Assembly: GCA_016802295.1 (NCBI GenBank)
Contig: JAESIW010000154.1
Location: 349,575 to 413,574, forward strand
Reading direction: 5' to 3'
Length of the DNA stretch: 64,000 bases
From: Brachionus rotundiformis
Lineage: Eukaryota; Rotifera; Eurotatoria; Ploima; Brachionidae
Positions within the stretch are counted from its first letter, which is position 1, and each line of letters opens with the position of its first letter. The position numbers and the translations under genes are program-made. Below the pieces are notes generated by a model that ran no database searches, was not told the DNA's origin, and saw only the letters and a program-made list of their open reading frames with translations. This document shows positions 1 through 11,400 of this stretch, piece after piece.

Positions 1-628
1 ATAATACAAATTTACTTGAAACAAAAATGAAACCACTGTTGTTTCATTGAATTCTGAGCCGTGAACCAAATGAATCTTGGTACAAAAAAAATATAGAAAA
101 ATTGTTTTATGAATATTATTTTATACTTCAAGAGGAAATTTTTCATTATCTATATGATGTTCACTGCCCTGATATATGTTAAATCCCCAATGAAAATGAA
201 ACTGCTTTAGATAATATTTTACTCCAGTTTTAAAATCACTGCCCGTGATATATGGTGTTAAAGACTCATTAAATAATTGATAAGCAATGACTGTCGCATA
301 AAAATCAATATTTTAATTCAATCTAAAATTAATCATTTACTTGTATGACCATTGTTAGAGACGTTCCAATTGAGAATCCACTCGTAGTTGTGAAAATCGA
401 TTTGACCAAGATTTGAGTCGTAGACAGCTTGAGATGATTTGATATTTATCGGTGACTGTAGCCTTCCTGCACAGTTTGGATACTCATGAATCCAATAATC
501 TGGACCGTAACCCTCATAGTTCCACTCACTGGCAAAAAGACCTTTCATAAAAATAAGAATTCAAGTTTTAGAATAAATTTTTATTTACAAGTTAATGTTG
601 TAAGAGATAAAAAAAGTCTGAATTCCAT
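1..628 (-). CDS. alpha-carbonic anhydrase, copy 1 (5' part; continues past the left edge)
   Basis: Predicted secreted zinc enzyme that interconverts CO2 and bicarbonate. Exons, 5' to 3' on the minus strand: 628-589, 541-341, 290-127, 75-16; phases join cleanly. Exon 1 encodes a signal peptide beginning MEFRLFLSLTTLT. Exon 2 carries GPDYW and the family motif QSPINI. Exon 3 carries QFHFHWG, giving two of the three zinc histidines, and exon 4 carries the third (IHLVH). The C-terminal half, with the usual TTPPC motif, is beyond base 1. It is the most downstream of three head-to-tail paralogues and closest to copy 3 (both have ITGSDF, FHFHWGFNIYQGSE). All catalytic residues visible here are present, so I expect an active enzyme. 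Confidence 0.9.
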
Positions 629-2503
629 TCTAATTTAATTTTTTTTCATAAATTCTTAAGATCTATTTATTAGAAAAAATAATTGCGCTTTGTCATTTTC
701 TGAAAAATAATATTAACCAGCAGAATCTGGTTTAGCGCGTTTTTTTTCAGATTAAAATCAAATAATAAAAATGACTAGATATTTTTTAAATTATCTTATC
801 CTTTAAAACTTGTTCTGATAAATATTATTAGAAAAATTGCCGCAAAATCTTTTCTACTTTTAATTTTCAAGTTATTCTTGATAAAAAAAAACCTGTCTTG
901 TTTTTATATTTACTTTTCAGGTTTATTTAATGTTTAATTTTCTTAAAATTTAATTTTAATGTACTTTTTTGATCAAGTTATCTTCCTATAATGTGTTTTT
1001 TATTGCCATTTACTGCTAAATTAAAAAATCCTGATCTCAATTGAGAATAAAATCTATAAATTTTAAATATCATATAAATTTTTTTTTTCTCAAATATTCA
1101 ATTAAAATGCTTTAAACTTTTTTATTTGAATTTCAGTAGCAAAAAATGTGAAAAATTTAATTAGTAAATTAGGTAAATACTCACCAATATTACCAAAAAA
1201 GCATGAATTTAAATTAAGGCATAATTATAAAGACAATTTTGTTAAAATTATGAACTTAAGATTAATTATCAATATTATTTTACTAGACATTATTTATTTA
1301 ATATTGCTATAGCATTATTAAAAAAAAACTAAAAAGAAATGTTCTTCATCCTTTTTAAAAATAAAATTTTTATCTTCAAAGAAATTATTCATTAAAAAAA
1401 ATTGTTTAGATATTAAAAATTTAAATTTTTTCTTGAAGCCAAATAATTAGCATATTCAGTGCATTTTAAACTTGATATTTTAACTTATGGAATTATTTCT
1501 AATAATACCCAGAAATGGATTCTAAAATTTTCCATTTAAAAACTTTACCCAGTGTACAGTGAACTTTAAGGTTTGAACTTAATGTTTACTTTTAAACCAA
1601 ATTTAAAGAGTAAATAAAATAATTAATAATTTATTTCAATCGACATTTAATTAGTAATAAATTTTTTATTTTCAATATTGTTTATTTTCAATAAATCCTA
1701 GTTTTTACTTTTGTGTCATTCAGTAAAAATACATAAAAATTTTTTTTTTGGAATTTCAATTGCATTTGAAGAATCTTAAATGGTTTACAAGACCAAATTT
1801 AAGAAGAAATATGTTGTTCTTTTCAAACTAATGAATAAAAAAGCAAGGTAAAATTAAGGTGCTCATAAAATTTGTGTAAAAAAATTATAAATTTGAAATT
1901 ATACTTTACTGTAGTATTAGTGAATTTTATTCCTTTAATCATAATGATGTTCTAAATCATACTCATTAATATGTATTCTTGATACATTTTTGGTTTATTC
2001 AAAAATGCATCTAAGTATTTTTTTGAAGTGTATTCTAAGAGTATTCTGGGATACATCGAAAATACTAAAAAATACATAGTCATGTATTTTCAATAAATTG
2101 ATGTATTTCTGTAAAAGTTAAGCTAAGAATATGTATTTTTTAAGTATTCCGGAACAGAATTGAAAAATTAAAAATTGATGCGTTTTTTAGTTCAAAAGGA
2201 TACTTAGAATACTTAAAGTATACATATATGTATTCGATAATACACAACTATGTATTTGAATATTTTCGATGTATTCTTGAATACATGTCCAAAAACTAAG
2301 TTTGTAAGATTCATGCATACCAATCTAATTAATCTTGAGGATAAATTCACGGTCTTTGTGAATATACTTTGAGATTGCCTAATTATTGATATTATTTTGG
2401 ATAAAATTATTTAGTTATCGAAAGAAAATAGATAATTTGTATATTTTTAAAACATTTATTTTAATTAAAATAATTTTTTTCCAAATTTGTTGTTTATTTG
2501 ATT
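629..2503. other. AT-rich spacer between carbonic anhydrase copies 1 and 2
   Basis: No coding exon recognised. Mostly simple AT-rich sequence. The one structured part is the foldback repeat at 1978-2301, listed separately. Confidence 0.6.
1978..2301. repeat. foldback/MITE-like repeat with imperfect inverted arms
   Basis: The arm around 2041-2090 (containing GATACATCGAAAATACT and AATACATAGT) reappears as its reverse complement around 2235-2285. The outer parts share TTTTTGGacATGTATTC-like sequence. Recurrent GTATTC/GAATAC words make the whole unit self-complementary. A related, more decayed copy lies in a Drosha intron near 17515-17690. There is no coding capacity. Boundaries are approximate and I could not define a target duplication. 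Confidence 0.55.
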
Positions 2504-3790
2504 TTAATTTACAATCATTAGAAAAATTACAGTCAAATATTTTAAAATTTTCGTAAAATTATTTTTAATGGCTTTATTTTTCATACATTTTTTATTTAAG
2601 CATACACTTGAGTATACATTTCTTCTATTTACTTTCTGTATTACCCTAAAATTTGTTTGAATCCAATTGTTATAAAATGCTGACTTAATCTAAAAAAATA
2701 AAATAATTATGTCTATTTAAATGTATTTTTTCTGGTATAGAAAATTTATCTCCTAAAATATAAAATCTTAGAATGGTCTAATTTTAAATTTAAATTTATC
2801 TATTGATTTGCTGTAGATAGACACAATTTACATTCATTTATTTTGGAGACAATTAAATCATTTTATTTAAAATTATGCTCAGCTTTAATCATAGATCAGA
2901 AAGTGAATTTCTATTTGTTTTAGTTAAAGATTGGATTTACTTGGTCCAAAGATATATTCAATCTGTGTTCGAATATAGTCCATATAACATTTTCGCTACA
3001 TGGCGGAATGGTCAAAGAACCTTTGTACCTGTAATAGCTATTCATAAACTCAATATTGCTTGTTGGTAAAAGTGAATTTAAAGAAAATCGAACAATTCTA
3101 AACTCTTTAAACAATTTAGAATTTTTCTAAAAATTATCTCTTAATTTACTATTCGGGTTATCAATAGATTCAATGTTTTTATAGAATGGCTGAATTTCGG
3201 ATTCGTTTGATATCTATTTTAAAAAATGGAAAATTTATGTAAAAATATTTTCTAATTATCTACTCGATATAAAAATGCCAATACGGCTATTTGTCCATTT
3301 TTAGACTCATGGACCAAGTGAACTTCAAGAGGAGACTTTTCTGAATCTATTTGATGCTCACTACCTTTAATTGGAAAAAATTAAATCAGAAAAAATTTAA
3401 GTATCATATCTAGATTAACCTTGATAAATATTATAGCCCCAATGGAAATGAAGCTGTTTTAATTCGAAGCTTTCACTAAAATCACTTCCGTCAACAAATG
3501 CTCTTAAATTGGAGTCATAAAGTGGTTTGATGTTTACCTAAACAAAAAAATAAAAAACATTTTAAGAATTTAAAATATAATACTTTGATATTCTCTGTAA
3601 GTGATATTCCAATTAAAAACTGCACCATAATAATTAAAATTTATTTTTAACAGGTCTGGTTTAAAGTGCAAATGTTCTTTGTAAATGTTAATAGGCGATT
3701 GCTCAAGACCTGCACATTTACCATCTAAGTATGGCCATGCATCTGGACCATTTTTTGTATAGTCCCATTCATATGACCAAAAAGCTGATA
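2504..3790 (-). CDS. alpha-carbonic anhydrase, copy 2 (signal exon not found)
   Basis: Exons, 5' to 3': 3790-3584, 3537-3420, 3364-3264, 3213-3150, 3104-2941, 2689-2504. Visible motifs are QSPINI, the zinc ligands in QLHFHWG and EVHLVH, and GSLTIPPC. The last exon gives FRVIQKVNRRNVYSS, the usual C-terminal pattern, then a hydrophobic tail (YLTVIFLMIV) that could be a GPI-anchor signal or membrane anchor. Compared with copies 1 and 3, an intron was gained inside NIYQG|GSEH and the intron before the third zinc histidine is missing (CCTCTTGAAGTTCAC is continuous). Oddity: joining 3584 to 3537 with ordinary GT-AG sites shifts the frame by one, so the gene may be damaged there or use a splice site I missed. 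No convincing signal-peptide exon was found upstream. Confidence 0.75.
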
Positions 3791-4339
3791 CTTAAATTAG
3801 TTAGCATTTAAAAGATAATAAGAACATGTAACCAACATTTAATTATAAAATCACAATTAATCAAAAATCAATTCTGATTTTATGAGCAAAAATTAAATAT
3901 TTACTTTTTGTTAAAAATATTATTATTATTTTTTTATTTATAAGCATTTTATTTTAAAAAAAACTTGTTTTTGAAGCTTGATTTTTGATTATTTATTTAA
4001 TTTCATATGATTTGTATTTAAATAAGATAAACTTTTATCATAAATTAAAAATGAGAATTAAAGTTATCTAATTATTTTTTTTTGTCAATGAATCAATTTT
4101 AATATTTTTTTTTATTTAAATTATTAACATACAGAAATTTTTAACAATTTTAACTAAGTTATGATTTAGTTAAAAAGAATATATCTCTTGTAAAAAATTA
4201 AGTTAATTTCCTTTTGAAATAGATATTAAATGTTTAAAAAACAGATAATAATAAAACTTTATTATGTAAAAAGAGTGTACAGATTACAATTTAAATAAAA
4301 TAAATCAAGAAAAATTTAATGGAACACATATCCAATGCA
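3791..4339. other. spacer between carbonic anhydrase copies 2 and 3
   Basis: AT-rich. It may hide the signal-peptide exon of copy 2 (expected to end with one leftover base, as in copies 1 and 3), but I could not identify it. Nothing else seen. Confidence 0.5.
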
Positions 4340-5546
4340 CTATTTTAAAAAATCAGTCAATTCGTTAATAATATTTAATATTTTTTTTATCTTTTCTTTA
4401 ATTATTGAAATTTTTGATTTATTAATTTTAACAATTGGAACACTTATAGACAATTTGCGATCATGAAGTTCCTGTACTTCTCTATTATTAAAATCGATCT
4501 CATTTTTATAAAACTCCATCATCTTTGTACCATGTTTACTCATTTGGTAAAAAATGATTTAATAAAATTTACTTGAGCCTCAGAGATATTTATCATAGTT
4601 CTGAAAACCGTCCATTTAACACCTTCAGTACACGGCGGTGTGGTCAGACTGCCTACATAGCGATAAAAACCATCTCTTATCAATTCTTTTTTGTCTGGTA
4701 TAATGGAATCAAGCGCAAAACTATCTACATGATGATCTATTAAGTAAAATCTCTAATTATTAAACTATTTAGAAAAATAAAAAATTTTAATTAAACCTTG
4801 GAAAGCTACATTAAGACCGATTTCATCTATCAAAGTTTTTAATTTTTCATTATCATTCGGCGTTATCTACAACCATGATCAAAAATATTTTATTTTATAT
4901 TTTAAAATAAATTTATAAATTTATACTTGGAACAAAAATGACAAAACAGCGGTCTCATTTAATTCTGACATATGTACCATGTGAATCTGAACCAAAAAGA
5001 ATTAAGTTTAAGTTCAATTTTTAATATGATTTATAAAAAAAATTGCCTCCAGAGGATATTTTAGCGAATTAATGAAGTGTTCACTTCCTTGATAAATGTT
5101 AAATCCCCAGTGAAAGTGAAACTGCTTAAGATAATATTTAATTCCTGGTTCAAAATCGCTGCCTGTTATGTAAGGTATTGTTGCTGAATCATTTTGAAGC
5201 TGATTTACAATTACTTTTTGGTAATGTTTTAACATTTGCCATGATAAAATTAAATTAAAAAAAACTTGTTTCGCCCGTATTGGTGAATATCCATTTTGAG
5301 TTTTTGTCATAGTTGTGGAACTTTATGATTCCAAGATTAGGATCAAAAATTGCTTTGGAATGTTGAATGTTTATTGGAGATTGCAGGCGTCCACCACATT
5401 GCGGATATTCATGTATCCAAAAATCTGGCCCTTGGCCTTCATAGTTCCAATCGCTACAAGAAAATACTAAAAAAATATAAAAGATTTAAGAAAAAAAAAG
5501 CTTTACATTCAAATATTGTTAAACAAGTTATTATTTTGAGTATCAT
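4340..5546 (-). CDS. alpha-carbonic anhydrase, copy 3 (complete, about 294 aa)
   Basis: Seven exons, 5' to 3': 5546-5507, 5466-5266, 5213-5047, 4986-4927, 4866-4797, 4736-4573, 4522-4340. They sum to 295 codons in one frame. Exon 1 gives a signal peptide (MILKIITCLTIFE, continuing LFSCS across the junction). Then come QSPINI, the zinc site QFHFHWG and EIHMVH, GSLTTPPC, and the C-terminal NNREVQELHDRKL. Length matches the family. The intron at 5046-4987 begins GC rather than GT and lies exactly where copy 1 has a GT intron (PLE|I). The last acceptor (at 4523) is the least certain. Unlike copy 2 there is no hydrophobic C-terminus, so this is probably a soluble secreted form. Confidence 0.88.
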
Positions 5547-5750
5547 TTTAATAAAAAATTGAATTTAATTTGATTCAAATTATTTAAGTTATTTTTAAAT
5601 AGTTTTTTATTATGAAAAAAGTTAAAATTTTCAAATCGATTGTTTCCAAATTGTCTTTAAAAATAATCACTTTTTTCTTTTTGATCAAGCTAGAGTATTT
5701 TATTTAATCTAAATTTAACAGTGTTCTTAAACATAAAATCTTCTTAAAAC

Positions 5751-7915
5751 TTATTCATAAAGTCTTATCAAATCTAGAAAAAAGTTCTTTATTTTTGGTC
5801 GATTCATAATAAAATTAACAAATTCTTGTTCATTCAAATGACCACTGTTGTTCTGGTCCCAGTCGACCAATTCATCATATTCAATCTTATCACAGTTGTC
5901 GGCTATGCTTTGCAAAATGGCCTCTATTTCATTCTTTTCAATGAAACCATTGCAGTTGTAGTCGTACATTCGGAAAACTAGTCTCAATTTTTCCTCAGGC
6001 TCTTTGCGTCCTTGAAGAAAAACTGTGATCATAAACTCACCAAAAGTCACTATTCCATCTTTGTCTGCATCAAACATATGGAAAATTTGGTCCAAGTATT
6101 TGTCGCATTTTTTAGTCGGATGTAACTGGTTGTAAAGTTTACAAAATTGATCCTTCTTCAAAATGCCATTTGGGTACACTTTCTGTTAATGGTTAAACAA
6201 TTGGTTTTGAATATTCTTTTAATAATATCATACTGTAAAATTTTGGTGAAATTCTGTTATTTGATCTCTGGTATATTCCGTATTTTCCAAAATTGATTGA
6301 ATTTCATCCTAAAAAAATATAAAATTTTAATCTAAATTTTTTTTAAACCTGATTTGTCTAATTATATAATTTTAAATTTTGTATTTATTTTTACAAGGAA
6401 AAATCATCTATCAGGTTTTATTATTGTTTGTACTCTTTTTGAATTTGACCATTGGGTCATTTTGATTTTGAAGCAGAAAGAAATATCTGGTAAAGAAATG
6501 TTTATAAAACCAAAAATTAGCCACCTTTTATTTTTATAGAATGCTTTAGATGAAAATCCAATTTCAACCAGAAAATATTTAGTAAATTTTCCTTAAATTT
6601 CTGGAAGGTATGCCAGGAAGTCCCGGTTGTGTTCCTGTCAGATTCAGTTCCGACCAGTTAACAACACCTATTTCCACTTTCCAACTTCGGTGGAAAAAAT
6701 AAATAAAGACTTTCCAAAACCCCAAACCTCTGGCCCAAAATAAGGGAAGCGCTTTCTCTTAAGTCTAGGTGGATGCAGAAAGGAACTTGGTCATCCAAAT
6801 GTAAAAAAAAATGCAGCATTAAACGAAAACATCTTAACTTGTCCTTCTTTAATTTTTTGAGCCAAAAATGGATTTTTTTGTAATAGAATATGACGGATGT
6901 TAAAAAGATAAATATTCTTATAGTTGTTCGTATATCTTTATAATTTTTTTTTCAATTAGTATTATATTTATTTATTTAATTGTATTCAAAATATATCCTT
7001 GTTTAATTTTAAAAAGTTTTCCCAAAACAAATACTCAAAAATCTTGATAAATGATAATCTTAAAATTAAAAAATTTCAAAAAAATATTAATTTTAAGTCA
7101 GTTTATGAAAAAAGCTTGAAATTTATAATCAATTTCCTCTATAGTTTTTTGATAATTAATAAATTATTAAAATATGATTGAAATATTTTTGTTCCAAATA
7201 TTCAAAAATGCGTTAATGACCAATTTGCTGTAAATGGATATATGATCTTGGACATTTAATTTCATTAAAAATACCAAAATTAACACAAATAATACAAAAC
7301 TATACAATTATCTGATTACTTAATAATCTTAAAAATTTAATATGTATTTTGAGTGAATAATTTATAGAAAATTTTTCATTTTTTTTCTTATAAATTTAAA
7401 AAAAATTAACACTTTAATCACAATTAAATTCTCTAATTATCTAAACGTACATAATTTAAATATTAAACAAAAATTTCAATTTTATTTTTCATCTAATTAG
7501 CATTAAAATGAAAAAAAAATTACTCTTGCCGTGCTATTCAATTTGATTATAGTCAATTAGTCAACAAGATATATTTTTTATTAAAATATCACTTAGTATC
7601 ATTTTAAATTGAATTTAATTATTTTTAAATTAGGCTTTCAGACAGCAAAGTTGTTTGATAAAATTAATAGAAATTAATTTTTTTTTATTACTTTAATAAA
7701 AAAAATAAATTTATAAAACCAAATATTGAACTAAAAATTGTGAAAATAAATTTTTAGCTTCTAATTTGAATTTTCAAAGACACCCAATATTCTGGAAAAA
7801 AAAGAAATATCTACACATAGACAAATGATTCATGATTTAGAAAATATTTGGGATCACTGAAGCATACCTCGGTTAGCTGTCGTATTTCGACTTTCTTGCT
7901 TTTCTTGTTGCCCAT
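5751..7915 (-). CDS. neuronal calcium sensor-family EF-hand protein, 184 aa
   Basis: Three exons, 5' to 3': 7915-7868, 6308-6234, 6182-5751, totalling 185 codons. The N-terminus MGNKKSKK has Gly2 in a myristoylation context, as in frequenin, hippocalcin and recoverin proteins that dock on membranes and switch with calcium. After a degenerate first hand come the loops DADKDGIVTFGE (EF2), DYNCNGFIEKNE (EF3) and DQNNSGHLNEQE (EF4), all with plausible calcium ligands. Length is normal for the family. The first intron is long (1559 nt) against roughly 50 nt elsewhere. It is divergent from the flippase gene starting at 8456. I cannot assign the subfamily from sequence alone. Confidence 0.88.
6309..7867 (-). 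other. long first intron of the calcium-sensor gene
   Basis: 1559 nt between exons 1 and 2. Mostly AT-rich. The segment near 6600-6790 is noticeably more GC-rich and less repetitive than its surroundings and reads open for about 30 codons on the plus strand, but I recognise no family. It may be a decayed mobile element. Confidence 0.5.
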
Positions 7916-8455
7916 ATTTTTTCCAAATTTTCAACTAAAAGATCATAAAAAATAAAAATTATAAAAAATTTTATAATAATTAGCGAAATATACGCTTATT
8001 TTAATAATAATAATAATCACACGATTAAGTGTACCTGCGGTTACATAATCGCTCTGCACTGCAAAACTATATTTCCTCATAAACATGGTTGTCCTCATCG
8101 CTAGGCCTTGGAGAATTTCTTATCATCAAAAAATTTCCTATTTTCGATTAGTTACGTAAATATTTTGTTTATTTCATATCTAAAAAATGATCATATCTTT
8201 CATTAAAATATTTTTTGATAAACAATTCGGAAAACAAACTCGACAAGCCATTCAAATTCAGCAACCATGACGCTGATTTGTTCGCAGTACATAAAATTAT
8301 CTCTTTGACAATAGGGATCAGACAATTTTTATCTATTTTAGATAAACCATAAATATTTTTCCAAGTGATGAAAAATCGACTGAAAAAAAGAATTCTGGAG
8401 TTTGTGGACAATAGCTCTTGCCTAAGCAAATTACTTCTAAAATTGGTATTTTAAA
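7916..8455. promoter_or_regulatory. divergent intergenic region, calcium sensor / flippase
   Basis: 540 bp separate the two divergent start codons and should hold both promoters. The segment 8030-8120 is locally more GC-rich. No specific site is supported. A minus-strand reading frame at 8169-8429 starts only with TTG and resembles nothing known. Confidence 0.5.
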
Positions 8456-11400
8456 ATGAGGTAAAAATTTTGCTTGATTGACTTGTTTGAAGAAATTAAG
8501 AGACACTCGAGAGAAAAAATTAAACTATCGGACTATTTATGTCAATAATGTCAGACCTGATAGCTACACTGATACCGAAGAACCCCTGAAATATGTTTCC
8601 AATAAAATTACCACTTCCAAGGTATCATTTACCAAAGAAATAGAATTAAAACTATTTTTTTCTTTTTTTAGTATACAGTCTGGAACTTTTTGCCAAAAAA
8701 TTTGTTCGAACAATTCAGACGTGTGGCAAATTTTTACTATCTGTTCAATTTACTTCTTACTGTAAACATGAATAATTAAAAAGATAAATATTTAAGAATT
8801 ATTGTTTTTTTTATCTTTAAAGTTTATAATTCCTGATCCGCCAGTGAGTCCATACGCTGGTGCGATTCCAATTGCTTTCGTAATTGCAGTTACCGCAATT
8901 AAACAAGTAAAAAGTTTTATTAAAACAATAAAAAATAATTTCTTTTATAAAAAATAATCAGGGATATGAAGATGTGTTGAGACACAGATCAGACCGAGAG
9001 ATAAACAATACACCAATTCGGATACTGAGAAATGGTGAATTTGTGAATAAAAAATGGAAAGAAATAAAAGTATTAAGATATAATTTTTAATTTAATAAAA
9101 AAAAAGTTAAAATCATAAAAGGTAGGCGATATTGTTGAAGTTCTTGCCGAGCAAACTTTCCCATGTGATTTGCTCATGCTACACGCTCATTCAGACGACT
9201 CCAGTTGCCACATTACCACAGCTAATTTGGACGGAGAAACAAATTTAAAAGTTTTTCCTACTTTTTTAACTTAAGACATTTTTTTAAATATTTGCCAAAG
9301 GCCAAGTCTAAACCGCAAAATTTTCCCATATTTTCCAGCGAAAAAGAGCTCTCTAAGCTAAGAGCTGTGGTCAAATGTGACAAGCCAAATGTCAATTTGT
9401 ACGACTTTACAGGCAAAGTTATTCTAGATGGAAATGAATAGTAATATTTATCAGATAAATTAAAAAAAAATTATTTTTTCTTTCAGCTCTATTATAAATG
9501 ATAATATTCTTTTGCGTGGTTGTAATCTAAAGATTGGTTCAATAGTGTACGGCGTGGCCATTTACACAGGAAAAGATACCAAAATGCTCAAGAATACAAA
9601 ATTTAAGACCAATAAACTGTCTTGTATAGAAAAGAGATTGAATACATTTGTTCTGGTATTTCTGGGTATTTTGGCTGTGATGACATTTTCGTGCTTCGCT
9701 GGCTCGCTTGCTTACAATCAAATGTTTGATGACGTTTGGTATTTGGACGGAAGAAGCCCTGATTTCTACAAAACAAATAAATTTATTTATTACGTCATAA
9801 CTATTATTCTGTACGCCAATATATTCAATTATATCATTCCATTATCTCTTTATGTAACAGTTGGTAAATTAAAAAAATAAAAATTTCTTAAAATATTTAT
9901 TAAAAAAAATTAACAAAGAACTTCAGAGGTTTGTGGGTTCACAATTTTTGGAATGGGACCTCGAGTACATTTGATCTGTTTTGCAAAAATAATAATTTTT
10001 ACTTTTTTCCAAGACTTTATGATGAAAGTACTGACCAACCGGCCATAGCTAACACATCAGATTTGAATGAAGATTTGGGCCAAATAGAATACCTTTTTTC
10101 AGATAAAACTGGTACTTTGACTGAAAATCTGATGGAATTCAAACAATTTTCCATAGATGGAATTATCTATGAAAAGCTAGGCTCTGAATTGGTTCGCTTG
10201 GGGTCTGTTGAAAGTGTTAACATTACCGCGGTAAGGAAAAAAATGTTTAAAGTATCTTAAATAATTTTTATTTGTATCTTTTTGGTGACTTTTATCTAAA
10301 ATACTAAGTTTATCTAAGTATCCATTAAATTAGCTAATGGTACAAATTTTTTTGTGATTATTTCAAGCCTTATGTAGTTTAATGTTTAATGACAAGTTAC
10401 TAAAATAAGTGACCAAAGAATTTATTAAAAATTATACTCAACCAAAACAATAGAAAAACCGCTTTGAATTTAAATTTTATATTCAAAAATTCCTTAGATA
10501 AAGAATTAAAAAAATACTACATATTTTTAAAATTTAAATAAAATACTAATTTAAAATCAGGATGAAAAAATGAGAAAGTTTTTCCAAATTTTGAGTCTTT
10601 GCCACACAGTACATGTTGACAATTCGACTCATGAAAAGTACCAAGCATCTTCTCCTGACGAGTTTAGCTTTGTTAAATTTTGTGCCAAAATAGGCCTTGA
10701 ATACGATGGCGAAGACAAATGCACTGAAACATCAACCATGATTCGCCGAGTAAAATACAATGAAAAAATTTACAGGTACAAGGTTCTGGACATTCTTGAT
10801 TTCGACTCGGACAGAAAGCGTATGAGCGTGATTGTCCGAGATCTGCAGGACAATCGAATCATGTTGCTATGCAAAGGTGCCGAGAACTCGGTTTTTAAAT
10901 GCTGTATTAATGGAAATATTCAGAGCTGTGACACGGACATAAAAATGTTTGCCAAGCAAGGATGGCGAACTTTGGCGCTGGCGCATCGCTACTTGACCGA
11001 AGAAGAATATGAATCTGTGCATAAAATACTCAAAAGAGCCTACAACGATATCATCAATAGAAAAGATAAACTTGTAGAAGCTTTTAACGAAATAGAGTCC
11101 AAGCTTGATCTAATTGGTGCCACAGCTGTCGAGGATAAGCTGCAAGAAGATGTGGCCTACACTTTGGAAGAGCTTAGACGAGCTGGTATCAAAATTTGGG
11201 TGCTTACAGGCGATAAACGCGAAACAGCCATCAATATTTCCAATTCTTGCAAGCATTTTTCCAACAACATGATCAAGCTGTTAATGACTGACATCAAACA
11301 AGTTGACCAAATTAAAAAAAGAATAAGCTTTTTTAAGAAACAGTATTATTTTTTACTTAAAAATTTATTTATATCATTTATTTAAATTTAAAATAAAAAT

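Noticed and set aside
6600..6790. Possible extra exon in the calcium-sensor intron
   Set aside because: Open for only about 30 codons on the opposite strand, and the calcium-sensor protein is complete without it.
8169..8429. 86-codon minus-strand frame in the calcium-sensor/flippase promoter
   Set aside because: It begins with TTG only, shows no domain, and has the Phe/Leu/Lys/Asn composition of chance AT-rich frames.
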